Positions 43,066 to 54,631 of a stretch of 64,000 bases of DNA are shown piece by piece. The DNA is from Diplonema japonicum (lineage: Eukaryota > Euglenozoa > Diplonemea > Diplonemida > Diplonemidae): positions 310,001 to 374,000 of the forward strand of contig OZ025682.1 of the NCBI GenBank assembly GCA_964019335.1. The letters run 5' to 3'. How positions within the stretch are numbered: the stretch's first letter is position 1; each line of letters begins with the position of its first letter. The notes beneath the pieces were generated by a model. It was not told the DNA's origin. It was given only the letters and a program-made list of their open reading frames with translations, and made no database searches. Both the position numbers and the translations under genes were made by a program.

Positions 43066-44545
43066 TAAAGGGGGGGCCTGAATAATTCCCTCCCAAATAA
43101 TGTGTTTTTTCCCAAATAATTCTTTTTTTTTTTGGGGATTTTTCCACTCCAAATTTCCCAAATAATTCCCAACCCCCTTTCTTTTTTTTTTTTTGGGGAC
43201 CAGGGTGGGGGGGGTCACATGGTAGTCATGCAATGGGCTTTTCTCAGTTATGCCTGTGCAGGGTACTAGCCTACCTAACCCATTATGACACCCCTTTTTT
43301 GACCAAAAAGTCGATTTTCACCTGGTTTTGGGCACTTATGAGCAATTCCTTTGCATTTTGAACAGGGACCACAGGGTTTGGCATGTGGGGGACTATTTTT
43401 CTTAATGCAAGAAGCTAACTGGTTTGTGATGAACGGTTCAAAATTTCACAGAACCACTTAGTTCAAAGGCGCTTGTGGGTGGCCTGGGTGCTTCTGCATT
43501 GCCAGAAGGGCATGTGCATTCATGTGTTGACAACTTATCCAGTATTTGCTTTGTTTCATGGCCCACAATGTCAATATTCCATTCCTGAGCAAGATCCCAA
43601 AGTTGTGTCGTAGCCCACTGGCAGTATTGTGAGGCTGCTTACACAAGTAAGAGTGCTGGCCCAGTGAGCCATAGAAGATGAGAAATATTATAATATTATA
43701 GTGTGACATGATCAGACTGGAACGGCCACCTGGGGCATCCTCTGCTCAACCCAGCAGACGTGGGAGGCCCTTCTTCAGAAGGTGCCAGTTGCTTGATCAG
43801 TGCCATCATGCACGCTATATTTTATTAGTACAAATATAACAATCGATTGAAAAGGAAAAGTCTGTATTGTGAGGCTGCTTCTCACCATTTTGAGGGGTTA
43901 AGGGGGGCTGTGGCATGCCCCAAGCAGCCGAGGTGGGACGTTGATGACTGCAGCAGAGTGCCGAGTCAACGTGGCACTGTGGATAGGGCAAGCACATGAA
44001 AGGTCATGCAACTGCTCAACACCTTTAGCTATATGCAATCTCACGGCTACCTTCCAGGTAGTTCTGAGGAGGCCATACAGCTAAGGGCACTTAGCAAAGT
44101 TTAGACAGTGCAGCACAGAATGTTGTTGCAGGTGTTACAATGGACACTACACCTGATGAGACTCCAGCAGCCTCCCAAGCCCTTGCAGCTTCTCAAGCCC
44201 TGACAGTTTCTCAAGCCTCTCAGACCCCAGCAACCTCCCAGCAACCACCTAATGCCAAAACCAGGCAGTTTGTCTGCAACGTTTGTGGGTTCTCCACAGC
44301 CTGGGAGAAAAACTGTTAAAATTTCCCTTGGAAAAAAAAAGGGCATGAAAAAAGTCTTGGCACGATTTGGCATGTTAAGATTTCCAAAGTGCTCTAAGCC
44401 CTGCTCCCTGCTTTCCATGTGGCAGGCCCCCCAGCCCAAATAAATACAACCCAAATAAGTGTATTCCAAATAATTCTTTTTTTTTGGAGCCCTAACACCC
44501 CCCCTCCACTGCCCAAATAAAGGGATTATTCAGGGGGCCCCTTTA
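43066..44545. mobile_element. Putative non-autonomous DNA transposon with terminal inverted repeats
   Basis: The left end (AAAGGGGGGGCCTGAATAAT, then TCCC) matches the reverse complement of the right end (AAAGGGGCCCCCTGAATAAT, then CCC) over about 25 bases with few differences. Both ends are flanked by TTATTA-like sequence, so a short TA-rich target duplication is likely but cannot be fixed. Several copies of CCCAAATAA lie just inside each end, as expected for transposase sites. The interior is of mixed composition without the homopolymers typical of this genome and has no full transposase. Remnants are described under 44140-44313 and in the findings. Confidence 0.6.
44140..44313 (+). pseudogene. 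Zinc-finger-like coding remnant inside the transposon-like element
   Basis: A frame from the ATG at 44140 gives a Ser/Gln/Ala/Pro-rich lead with repeated ASQAL units, then NAKTRQFVCNVCGFSTAWEKN and a stop. The C-x2-C with the aromatic WE resembles the start of a C2H2 or BED finger as found at the N-terminus of transposases; the His half, if any, would follow the stop (KKKGHEKSLGTIWH in the same frame). Too short to be sure. Confidence 0.3.
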
Positions 44546-44871
44546 TTATTATTTTTTTTTTTTTTTTGGGAACGGTGCTCTCCAAACCAAAGTCATGAGG
44601 ACGGCATCTGCAAGATAAGTCTGAAAACTAAGAGAGAATAAGGGGAACAACCACCACCTTCTCCCTGTAGAGCCAAGAAGATTGTACTGTACCCCTTTTC
44701 ATACGCATATCAAATTGTCCCCCCCCCCCCCCCCCCTCTCTTTGGCCCTTTCTTTTGGATAACCGTTTTAAAAACAATATTCTTGTTTTTTTTTTTTTTT
44801 AAATTCCAGTTGTTTCCCCCCTTCTTTTACGCATTATCTTTCAACCACGAATTGATCAGGGACGAGGGGAT
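44546..44871. other. Intergenic
   Basis: T and C runs with a short unique stretch at 44570-44690. No gene seen. Confidence 0.6.
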
Positions 44872-45708
44872 ATGGGCAACCATGCTTCTTCAAGCTCGCA
44901 ACCCGGCTCGCCGAGCAGGTCGCCGACATCTACGGCACAACAGAAAAGGGAAAGAACAGCACCTTCCAAGTATTCGACACCTAGAGGGTTGTACAAAACA
45001 TGCCCTGTAGCCGATGGAGTGGTGGCAGCGGAGGTGATCGCCGGTCGGCTTGCAGAATGCGCCCCAGGGGAAGCTGAGGAAAGAGAAGGAACTGAGGAAT
45101 GCCCCATATGCTTTCTGTACTACAGCAGAGGTTTGAACACAAGCAAGTGTTGCGAAAAGGGACTGTGCACGGAGTGCTTTCTGCAGATTTGCGAAGAGGG
45201 CGTAACCCCTGGAAAGGTGTTAGGCACTCAATGTCCGTTTTGCAACCACAAACCCCTGCATGCGGTATTCCGTGGGGTACTCCCCCCTGAGGTCATCCGG
45301 GCCCGGTCTGAAGAACAACGGAAAATCGAAGATCACTTCAACAGCGTGCAAGCTAAGCTGCAGGAAGCCCAGACCATCTCCCCACCCATGCCGCCCACGA
45401 AAGGTCCTATTCTGTCGTTGAAGTACCCGCCTCACCGTGCGGGGCCTGTGTCTTCCCCTTCTATTCAGAATCTTTCACAGTGTATACATATGTGGGTGGA
45501 ACATCTTCATGCACAGAAACACGGGATGAAGGAGCAAGACGGTGCAAGCAGCGACGAAAATGAGGCCGCTAAAAAACAACGGACCCAAAAAAAAACCGAA
45601 GAAAACACGTCCGAATCGGTCGACCGTGCGCTGGACGACATCCTCGAGCTTGCAAAGGGGGCATCCAGCGTCACCGTCCCCGTGAAGAAAGAAATTACTG
45701 TTCCATAG
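44872..45708 (+). CDS. Sip5-like RING finger protein, possibly myristoylated
   Basis: Protein of 278 residues. It begins MGNHASSSSQ, a good N-myristoylation signal (Gly2, Ser6-7). The RING-type finger at about 74-125 reads EECPICFLYYSRGLNTSKCC, then CTECFLQI and QCPFCNHKPLHAVF. The FLYY and TSKCC-x4-CTECF spacing is that of fungal Sip5 and related plant proteins, putative ubiquitin ligases. A helix after it (PPEVIRARSEEQRKIEDHF) is also typical. The C-terminal 70 residues are acidic and Lys-rich, likely disordered. The start at 44872 is the first ATG that keeps the glycine in position 2. Confidence 0.8.
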   Translation: MGNHASSSSQPGSPSRSPTSTAQQKRERTAPSKYSTPRGLYKTCPVADGVVAAEVIAGRLAECAPGEAEEREGTEECPICFLYYSRGLNTSKCCEKGLCTECFLQICEEGVTPGKVLGTQCPFCNHKPLHAVFRGVLPPEVIRARSEEQRKIEDHFNSVQAKLQEAQTISPPMPPTKGPILSLKYPPHRAGPVSSPSIQNLSQCIHMWVEHLHAQKHGMKEQDGASSDENEAAKKQRTQKKTEENTSESVDRALDDILELAKGASSVTVPVKKEITVP

Positions 45709-45804
45709 AAAAACAAAAAAAAAAGAAAGAAAAATATTTTATTGGGGAAAAAAAAAAATTCAAAAAAAAAAAATGTCATCAAGGGGGGAAAAAAAAAAAG
45801 AAAA

Positions 45805-46725
45805 ATGTCGAAAAGGAAAATATCGGCCGAGGAATTGGAGGGTCTGTACAGAAAAGGGGAGCTTATTGGGAAGGGGCATTATGCTGAGGTATACGACGCA
45901 TTATGTGTTAGAACAGGGAAGGAGCTGGCGATGAAGGTGATGAAGGGCGCCGACGCGGAGAAAGGGGTTATGGAAGCAGAGGTCCTGAGCCAGGCACGCC
46001 ACCCCCACGTGCTGCATGTCCAGAAATGGTACATGTGCGAGGAGAAAATCGTCATGTTCTCAACAAAAGTACACCACACACTGAAATCGTTCCTGATATC
46101 AAGAGGCCTACCGGTTCTACGGGATGCTAAGCTTCTGGTGAAACAACTTTTCTCTGGACTGGAATATCTTCATAACGTGCTTTCTGTCGCGCACAGAGAT
46201 GTCAAGGCAGAGAACACCCTCGTGGATATCTCCCCAACAGGGAGACCAGTCCTGCAGCTGATCGACCTTGGCCTTTGTTGCTCGCTTCCTGCTAAGGACG
46301 TCACCTTACCATGCTCGCCTGTCGGAACTATTAAAACTATGTCTTCAAGTTTACTCGAGGCAGTGTCACAAGACCAGGTTAACCTTTATGTTGTTCGTGA
46401 GGAACTTATATCGTGGGACGTTTATGCGGCATCTGTTGTGAGTTTTAATATTATTTGTCAAGCTGTGCCTTTCCAAGGGAGTACGCCAAGGGATCTTTTA
46501 GTTTCTATGTCGAGGGGGGTGTCTTCTCTGAGGCAATCTGTGAAGTATGCGACCCTACCACCTTTGCAACAAGCATTCCTTGAAAACTCTTTGCTGACTC
46601 CTCCTTCCTCCGCGCTGGCCGTGCTGTCCCACGAATGGCTTGCCGACGACGAAGAAGAAGACCTCCCTGAAGCCCTCCCTGACGAAGGTGAAGGAATGTA
46701 CTCCGCAGTTGGTTCGGAAGCCTAA
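45805..46725 (+). CDS. Serine/threonine protein kinase
   Basis: Protein of 306 residues, almost only a kinase domain. Gly-rich loop LIGKGHYAEVYDA at about 20-32, ATP Lys in LAMKVMKG at about 44, catalytic loop VAHRDVKAENTLV at about 129-141, and the metal motif is DLG in LIDLGLCC rather than DFG, a substitution tolerated in active kinases. VGTIKTMSSSLLEA lies where the activation loop and APE motif should be; no clear APE is seen. The C-lobe is present (WDVYAASVVSFNIIC; LPPLQQAFLENSLL). The acidic tail ends in SAVGSEA. The upstream frame is a Lys string, so 45805 was chosen. Family within the kinome uncertain. Confidence 0.8.
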   Translation: MSKRKISAEELEGLYRKGELIGKGHYAEVYDALCVRTGKELAMKVMKGADAEKGVMEAEVLSQARHPHVLHVQKWYMCEEKIVMFSTKVHHTLKSFLISRGLPVLRDAKLLVKQLFSGLEYLHNVLSVAHRDVKAENTLVDISPTGRPVLQLIDLGLCCSLPAKDVTLPCSPVGTIKTMSSSLLEAVSQDQVNLYVVREELISWDVYAASVVSFNIICQAVPFQGSTPRDLLVSMSRGVSSLRQSVKYATLPPLQQAFLENSLLTPPSSALAVLSHEWLADDEEEDLPEALPDEGEGMYSAVGSEA

Positions 46726-47637
46726 TTTTTTTGTTTTTTTTTGTTTTCCCATTTGTTACATACTTTTTTTTTTCTTTCGCATTCGCTTCTTGCTATTGTT
46801 ATTTTTTTTTTTGGTGGAGGGGGGGGGAAATTGGACGATTCGCGCCAAAACTGGACGATTTTTGAATTTTTTCCCCCCCCCTCCGCCACTTTTTTTTTTC
46901 TTTCCGTTATGCACCTGATTTAATTGCAACGATTTTTATTTTATTTTTATTCCCCTCCCGTACTGTGTCACCCTTACCACGCACCCCCCCCCCCCCCCCC
47001 CAACCCTCCATTCCGGTTTAATCGCATTCTGCTGAGTTGTCCGGTGTACCTATGATGGTGGGTTTGTTGCAAAATTTCAGAGAAACAAAAAAGTGAATAA
47101 AGAGGAGGACGGGGGGGGGGGCAAATAAAACAAACGCTTCTTTTTCGTTTTTTTTTTTAAACCGGGGGACTAGCTGGTGAGCGAAAATGCTAACTTTAAA
47201 TGTCTAGTTTTATAGTTTTCTTTTTGTCTATCCCCGCTGAAGCAAGAGATCATAGACAGCAAAAAAAAAAGAGAGAAAAAAGGGGGAACACCCTTAAGGA
47301 TTTCCTGTGCTTTTCTCGTTGGTTTTTCTTTTTCTTTCTTTAAGATGGTGAACACTGTAGAGCTCCTCGGCGGTCGTCACCGGTTATACCCTAGTGGAAG
47401 ATGATATTGCAGGTTCTCAGGGCTGACGAACAGGCAGCAAACTGCACGAGCGCAGAATCTTGGTTTCTTCGGCAAAAGAAGCTACAGCTCGGCCGAGGTG
47501 TCCTCTGTGATCAAGCAGAGAAGTGCTTGTGCAGGGCGCCGCCAACACTGGCCTCCCCTTATCTGTTATATTTTTTTCTTTTTTTCTTTTTTTCTTTTTC
47601 CTTCCCCCCCCCCCCCACCCTACTTTGTTTTGGTTCT

Positions 47638-47670
<33 letters not shown>

Positions 47671-48075
47671 ATTATCCCCCACCCCCTTGTTTTATTTTAA
47701 ATTTTTTGTAAAATGAAAAAAAGTGACAGATATCCGGGTTTTCACATCTGGATTTTGTCGGGGGGGGGGGGGGGGGGGGGCACGTTCTTGAAAACTGAAC
47801 GGCGCAGGATTTGTCAGTCCGGCTTTTTTTTGATTGAAAGGCGAGCGAATGTGATTTTAGCATTCCCCTTTCCATAGAAGTGAGAAGACGAGAAAAAAAA
47901 AGAAGAAAAAGAAGAAGAAGAAGAAAAAAAAACCCTCCCTATCCTTATTTGGCATTCTTATTTGTATGATTACTGCGTTCCTTTTTTTTATTTCTCTTGT
48001 TTTTTCTTCACTCGCTACGGCCTTTCGAACCAACCTCTGCTGCTATTCGCACCATGAAATAAGGAACTGTAAACC
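46726..48075. other. Intergenic, homopolymer-rich
   Basis: T, C and G runs. The segment 47340-47560 is complex; one frame gives FFGKRSYSSAEVSSVIKQR, reminiscent of the start of a mature mitochondrial ATP synthase alpha chain, but it is cut by a stop upstream and not continued. Otherwise nothing seen. Confidence 0.5.
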
Positions 48076-48243
48076 ATGAAGGCAGCAGTGAGCGAACACT
48101 CTAGAATTAACGAAACGGTGGAAATAAGAAGAAGGGAAGAAGAACGTCAGCGGCTAACAGTTCTCCCCCATCATAAAATTTTGCAAAGAGCTGGTCTTCT
48201 GACTCCATCTGAGCGGAAAAAAAAGGGGGGGGGAATGAAATAA
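48076..48243 (+). CDS. Small ORF, 55 residues, unknown
   Basis: Open frame from ATG at 48076 to TAA at 48243. The peptide is charged and helical: VEIRRREEERQRLTVL, then PHHKILQRAGLLTPSERKKK. It is made of ordinary, non-repetitive codons in a gap otherwise full of homopolymers, and it shares strand with all other genes. An ATGAAATAA mini-frame lies 20 nt upstream. Could be a small protein, a last exon, or a gene relic. Confidence 0.35.
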   Translation: MKAAVSEHSRINETVEIRRREEERQRLTVLPHHKILQRAGLLTPSERKKKGGGMK

Positions 48244-48551
48244 AATTTCCCTTTTTTTTTTTATTATTATTTATACTTTAGCCCTTATCCTCGTGTCCAG
48301 AGAGAGCTGGGTAAGTATCTTTTGTCATGCGAATACTGTGTTGGAAAAATGAAATAAAATATTTTGAGAAAAAAAAAAAGAACCATACACTGCCCCCTTT
48401 CCGTCCTTTAGAGTGAAAAAAGAAAGAAAAAGAAAAAGAAAAAGAGGCCGAAAGTGGTACCATCCCACTTTTGTTGGCTTTGTTTTGCCAGTTCTGTTTT
48501 TTTTTTCTTCCCCCTCCTTTTTATTTTTCTTCTTCTTCCATTCCGACTTTT

Positions 48552-48582
<31 letters not shown>

Positions 48583-49178
48583 AAGATAAAACAAAAAAAA
48601 GAAAAAAAAAAAAAAGCCCTAAAGAGAGAAATTTGTTGAAGTAAACCTTAACATATGTAGATGTAATTGTTTGTTGCAAGCCGAATAAGCAATATTATGA
48701 TTATATAGAGGGGTTTTTTTTTTTCTTTTGGAATTACTAATCCCGGACGACACCATTACTACGCCTTGAAAAATATATCCCGGGGGGGGAAAAGGGGGGG
48801 GGGGGGGGCATATTTAGGACAATAAGTTAAGAGTTCATATTCCCCCCCCCCCCCAGCTACTTATTTTTCACCCTTTCCCTCTTCCAAATTACTTATCCCT
48901 TCCAATCCCCCCCCCCCCCCAACTCAGCTATTTATTCAGATTATAATTGCATGTTATTTTATAAATATTCCTGTTTAAAAAAGAAAAACGAAAAACCATA
49001 ACATAAACACAGGAAAGAAAGGGAGGGGGGAAAAAAAAGGAAATAAGATGTTGAAATAAGAAGAAGCATTAATTAATCTTTTTCTTTCCCGCCCAGAAAA
49101 ATAAGAAAAGAAAAGAAAAGAAAACCCCACACACGAAACATATAAAAAAAAAACAAAAAGTAGAGACCCACAGGCAAC
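48244..49178. other. Intergenic
   Basis: A, G, C and T runs; A/T-rich stretch near 48940-49000. No gene seen. Confidence 0.65.
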
Positions 49179-51566
49179 ATGCCTCTCTACAACGGCCCCC
49201 TGTGCTCGTCTCCTTTAGTGAAGAAGAAGGAAGTGTTGGCAAAGGTGGGACAGGCCGGGTGGGGGAAAGCAAGTGACAGCGATGATGGGGCGTTCGGGCA
49301 CTACGAAGATCACCCCAGGCTGAAACAGCAACCGCATCAACCACAAGACCAGCATATCCCCGCGTATGCGGAGCCACCCAGCGCAGGGGCTCAGCAATAT
49401 CCAATGTACCCCCCAATGGGCCAAATGCTATCCCCTGTACAAGGAGGCCAAGGAGGTCATATGCCTCTCCCCTTGCCGGTTCCCGTCCCGTCTTCTCAGG
49501 CCCCTGGGGGTTATTACCAGTGGCCTATGTGGCCTCCACCCGCGGTTCCCCAGCAGTTTCTTCCACAGACCTCATCGCCACCTATGGCCCCGATGGCACC
49601 TCCTCTTCCTCCCCCTCCCCCTGCACTTCCACAGCAGCAGCCTCAACGGCAACCTCCTCAGCATGCTAGGGTTGTTAGTGCTCCTCCTACTCCCGGGCCA
49701 AGCCTCCTTCCTGGGCCAAAATATGGCAGGCGGCGACCGCAAAGCACAGGAGATAGGGAAAGCCAAGAAGACTGCTTCTTCTGGCGGTTGGGAATGGGCG
49801 AGGGCGAGCAGGAACGGAAGGCCGCACAGGCCAACGCCAAGGACCTCTACAAGCGAGACTTGGAACGGCAGATAGAAGAGAGACAGCTGCAGCTCATGGA
49901 GCAGAAGCGGCGGAGAGAGCTAGACGACCTCCCAATGGGTGCCAACGGCCAGCCCAGCGGCAACGTCCATCCCACAGCACCTGGCGAGCGCACAGGCAGG
50001 GGGGACCACTCCTACGCAAAAATGCGTGCGCAGCTCTTCACCAGCGACGACATCGTGAAGCAAAGAGAGAAGGAGAACCAAGCAAAGAGGCTGCAGGACG
50101 ATCTCAGCATGCAGATCGAAGAGCGCAGGCTGGCACGCGAAATGGAGGAACAACGACGGAGGGAGTCAGACAAGAGGTGGGACAACATGTACGGCGCCAA
50201 CCAGGCACAAACGAAAAAGCCGCTGGACAAGGAGAACACGGGGAAGGAACGTGTCAAGGAGACACAGGTATGTAGTTTGTAGTTCCCACCCAATACCACA
50301 ACAGGCAATGCAAGAAGAGGCGGCTCATGCCTTGATGAATCCTAAGTTTGCACCGCTCAAGAAGGTATGTCCTGTTGTCTGTCACGCCATCTCAACAAGG
50401 TATATCACCACCAACGGGCAGGGGCGAAAAGCATGTCACCGCCGGCATCCCCGCCACAGCAACCTGTTCATGAGGACACGCTGCCTGTGAAGCAACCGTC
50501 GCCCGCGGCAATCCCCGCACGCGACCCTGTTCTGCAGGAGCACACTAGCACTGTTATTGTTATGGAACCGAAGGCGAAGGAGTTTAAACTGTCTCCGGAA
50601 CTGCAGCCTGTTGCGCTGCCTGTTGTGTCAGAGGTCAGCCCGCCTCCACCGGTTCCCACTGTGAGGTTCAAGCCCGTACCGGTGAGCCATCCCGATGAGC
50701 GTGCCCTCGACCAAGAACGGAGGATAGCCGCACTGGAAACCGTGATCAGCATGCAGCAACAACATCAACAACAGCAGCTCGTCGACCGACATCAGTACAC
50801 AGCACCGAAGAAATTGGGACTGGGCGACGATATTGGGAGGATGACTGATAAAAATAGGGAGAGGCTGGCACAACTGAACAGCATTTCATCGAAGATACGG
50901 ACCAACGAAATGGTGGGATCCACGATGACAACGGAGCAAATACTCAAGGAGTTCGTGGAGGAGGACAACCCGGGTCGCGAGGTGGATAAGATGTTTGGAT
51001 TCGGGGGTCCCATAGAGGCACCTCATAACATAGACAGCGAAAACCCGGAATGGCTACGAGAGGTTCATGTGGAACAACATGAAGCGTTCTCAGGGGCAAC
51101 GTTGCCGGGCAAGTCGGAGTGGATAGAACGGGATCTGAAGAATGTCAATGAAGAGATGCCAGCATGGCTCGAGGAAGAGAACGGAGAAGGGCGCCAAATG
51201 AAACAAGAACAGGATGACCCAAAACTCATGACGATAGTGACAACGACAGACGCTGTGAGCATACCTGCTACTGCTGACATCGATGATGACTTCTGTAAAA
51301 AGATTTTCCCTGTTGGCGCTAGGGTTGACTACAAGGGGCAGGTGGGTGTTGTTTACCGACACTCGGAGGCTACAGTGACCATCTACTTAGACGAAACTGG
51401 TGAGGTGCTGGAGCCCGAGCCCCATGAACTTTCTGTTGTGGACTACCCACCGCTGAAGACCACAACTTACACTCCGCAGTCCACGAGGATTACAAATCCA
51501 ACCCCGCCGCCTTCTATCCCTGCTCCGAGTGAGTCCCCGTTGCCCTTGCCTATTCCTGAAGAGTGA
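49179..51566 (+). CDS. CSPP1-like centrosomal/ciliary coiled-coil protein
   Basis: Protein of 771 residues in three exons: 49179-50267, 50305-50364 and 50400-51566, phase 0 introns of 37 and 35 nt. The first part is Pro/Gln/Met-rich and disordered. Two repeats, KDLYKRDLERQIEERQLQL and AKRLQDDLSMQIEERRLARE, follow the L-x2-QIEE[RK] pattern of CSPP1 and CCDC66-type ciliary proteins. A segment NPEWLREV, then MPAWLEEE is acidic. A domain GARVDYKGQVGVVYRHSEATVTIYLDE near the C-terminus looks like a small beta barrel, perhaps SH3- or CAP-Gly-like. The tail is Pro/Thr-rich. Assignment rests on the repeat pattern; gene structure is supported by frame continuity. The 20-codon middle exon depends on choosing the AG at 50399. 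Confidence 0.6.
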
Positions 51567-52096
51567 TATGGTGGTCTTCGATGAAAAAAATGAAAAAAAA
51601 GAAGAAAATCGTATAGTGGCTATATGATTGGGGGGGGGGGGGGAGTTTTTATTCTCTTTTTTTGTATTATTAGTTTTTTGAAGTTCCTTTTTTGCTTTAG
51701 TTGTAAGTTCTGTTTTTTCTTGCTCCCCCCCCCCCCCCGCGCAATATCGGGTGGGTTGGGATAGGGAAGAACCACATTTTTCTTTGTTTCTTTATGGTTT
51801 CCCTGAATCTTTTTTCTTTTTTCTTTCTTTTTTTTTTTGTACACCCTACCCGTGCTCCCCCGGCCCCTGCTTACGTTGCTGTCTGAGCGATCAGTATTTT
51901 TTTTGGGGGGAAAAAATAAAAGAGAGATAAAAAAAAAAAAAGAGAAAAGGATAGCAAAAGAGGGGAGGGGAATACAAAAAAAAAAAGAAATGTGGCACAC
52001 ACATATTCCCTTGGTTCTTCTTGTCTCCTTTACTATATTCTTGTCCGAAAAAAAAAAAAAAAAAAAAAAAAAGCACCACAGTGATGTGAAAAAGAA
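51567..52096. other. Intergenic
   Basis: G, C, T and A runs without coding signal; a 24-base A run ends 25 nt before the next ATG. Confidence 0.65.
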
Positions 52097-54631
52097 ATGG
52101 AGAGATGCACGCTATGCCAGTGCGTTACAACGGATGACGATGAATGTGTGTGGACAGAAGAGGACGGGGTGTTTTGCAGGGAATGTTGGAAATACATGGT
52201 AGAGGCTGCCCATACGGCACAAGAGAAACTTTCACAAACAGAGGACAGTGCGACGGAGGACGATTCCGGAATGGGACAATCGTGGCTGAACCGTAATGAA
52301 TCTGTCATGTCGCTGATACAGTCCCCGTCACCAAGGGAGAGAATAGAAGGTGTCAACATGTATAACAACCCTGGTGCCACACCCCCACCTGCTGCAAGAG
52401 GTGCACCGCCACAACCTTTTCGATCTGCTTCCCCTCAACAAGACTGGTGGGCTGACCACTTCAAAGCACTTCAACGACAGCAAACCAACCATCGCCTTGA
52501 AATCGAAGCCGCTAAGGAAGCCGAGTACACCGCGTACAGACATCTTCTCAACATGTACGAGCTGACGCTTCACGTCAGCGATCCTGAGCAAGAAGAGGAA
52601 GAGGAGGAAGAAGAAGCAGACGAGGCAGCCAACCTTAACCAATCTGATACGTACCCCATCCATGGGAACCCGCTCCCTACCCCGCCGCATTACGTGTCCC
52701 CATTGGCTGTAGAGTTCCACCGCCCAAGGGATTTCCGGTCTGAATCGCCTATTGAGGTGGAAGACGAGAGTTTTTACGAAGAGGGGTACGCACCAGAAGC
52801 ATTTCAAGAAGAACACCAGCCCATCATCGCCATCCAAAAGAGCCCTGTAGAGCTGCAACTCGGTGGGAGCGACGACGAGGACGAGTTTCTATCACAACCG
52901 GACGAACCAGAGGAACTGCATAGAGAGAGGGAGGAGGTGGTGTGCGACGAAGAATACTACGAGGAGGAGGAAGAGGAAGAGGAGGAAGAAGAAGAAGAAG
53001 AGGGGAATGCGATACAGCTCACCCCACACGCTGTTGCAGAATCACCTGTTCCCGCTCGCAAGACTGCTAAACAACTGCTCTTCAAAACGGTGGTTGTGCA
53101 AGAGGAGTCGATCGTCTATGCCGAGAGTTATAACACACAAAGCGAGACAGAACGGACTGTGAGCATCAGCCCGCTGCTCAGCGAAGATGACGAAACACAG
53201 GTCACGCGCCAGCAAGTTCTCGTTGACGCTGTGAGAAGGAGCACCAGCACGGCTGCCCCGGAAACGATCCCCCCAAGCTCTCCTATCCTGTCGGACCCCA
53301 TCATCGCCATGAAGGTCCACAACGTTAAGAAGCGAACTGTGGCAGATGCACGGCGGCAGCTTGCAAGGCAGCATCTGAGTGGGATCGAGTACGCGGACAG
53401 GCTGACGTTGTGGCACGAAGAGGCGACTGAATTCATCGGGCTGATCGAAGCGTTCGACAGCGGGCTGTGGAGCCTCCTCACAGGGATCGAAAGAACAGCC
53501 CCCCCCCATCCCTCGCCGCAGCGGGAACCAGAGCAGCCACAACCACAGCAGCAACAACAACAACTACTACAACAACAACCTGTTCATGAAACCCCGCCGA
53601 GAGAAGCAACTCCAAAGGTGGTGCAGAGGAACATAGTATGGCGGGCTTTGGGGTGTGTGGTGGGGAAAGACTCAGCAAGGATATTAGAAGTTGCACCGGA
53701 GGGAGCAGCGCATGCATTAGGGTTGGAGGTGGGGGACAGGCTGGCGACGTTAAAGCCTGACCTAGCCGCGCCTATTCAAATCAAAACAACAGAAGTGATA
53801 GAAGAATGGGCGGATAGAGATGTACCGGCGTTGCCCGACTGTCTGACCGTGTGTGCGGTGAGGTTTGTTCCGAAGTTTGCGTTGCTGACGATTCCTCGAC
53901 CGGCGTTGGGGGCGGTTCATCTATCTTCTCCTGCGGGTGTGAGGAAGGTGGTTCTGAAGGTGTCTCTCCGTGCTGACAAGACCACCAACCCCACACCTTC
54001 GTCCACTCCTTCATCCTCCCGTGCCGCTACGCGCTCCGTAACCTATTCTCCTCCGTCAAGCGGGTTCAAGAAGCAATCTATCGGTGGAACACCTATATGG
54101 ACAGAGGACCAGCAGCGTTTAAAACAGGAAAGAGACGCTGAACGGGAGCAGCAGAAAGCCCTCCGCCGTGTTCGTGAAAAGAAGCGAGCTGAAGAAGAAG
54201 AACGGGAGAGAATTAAACTAGAACGGGAAGCACAGCATATCGAAGCAGAGCAGCTTAAAGAAGCACGGCGGGTCAAACGGGAGAGGGAACGGGAAACTGC
54301 CATGCAGCGGCCCCCCCCGACACCTTCTCAACCGACCACGCCTTCTTCTCAAGCACATACACCTAGAGCACTCTGCCCGTGTGCAAATTGCAGGAAGGTC
54401 CTTGCGTGGGTGAAGGACAAAGAAGAAGAAAAGGCGCGAATCGAGCAAAATGCCCCTCCGCAGGTTGTACCTGTTCGCCTTCAGGTATTTTTCTTTTTGT
54501 TTGGAAAAAGAGTACATTCCTAACAGAGTTTCCCCCGCTTGAGCAACAACGCCTCCCCTCATGCCGTGGAGCAGTTTATGAGCGGTTTGCACGGAAAGTT
54601 CGGATCGACATCAGTTAGACACCATAGGTGA
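52097..54631 (+). CDS. Large acidic protein with N-terminal Cys pairs, PDZ-like domain and coiled coil
   Basis: Protein of 830 residues in exons 52097-54484 and 54527-54631. It starts with CTLCQ and CRECW, two C-x2-C pairs that could bind one zinc. A long disordered region has Glu runs (about 166-175 and 293-305) and poly-Gln (about 490-500). Residues about 510-620 look PDZ-like: WRALGCVVGKDSARILEVAP, then AHALGLEVGDRLATL. A charged coiled coil (about 670-735, rich in ERE and KREREREL-like units) follows, then CPCANCRKVLAWVK. The second exon adds 34 residues after a 42-nt intron. No named family. The position among other coiled-coil genes may hint at a cytoskeletal role. Confidence 0.7.

Noticed and set aside
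47760-47785. Long G run as a possible G-quadruplex signal
   Set aside because: G, C, A and T runs are equally common in this genome, so it is not distinctive.
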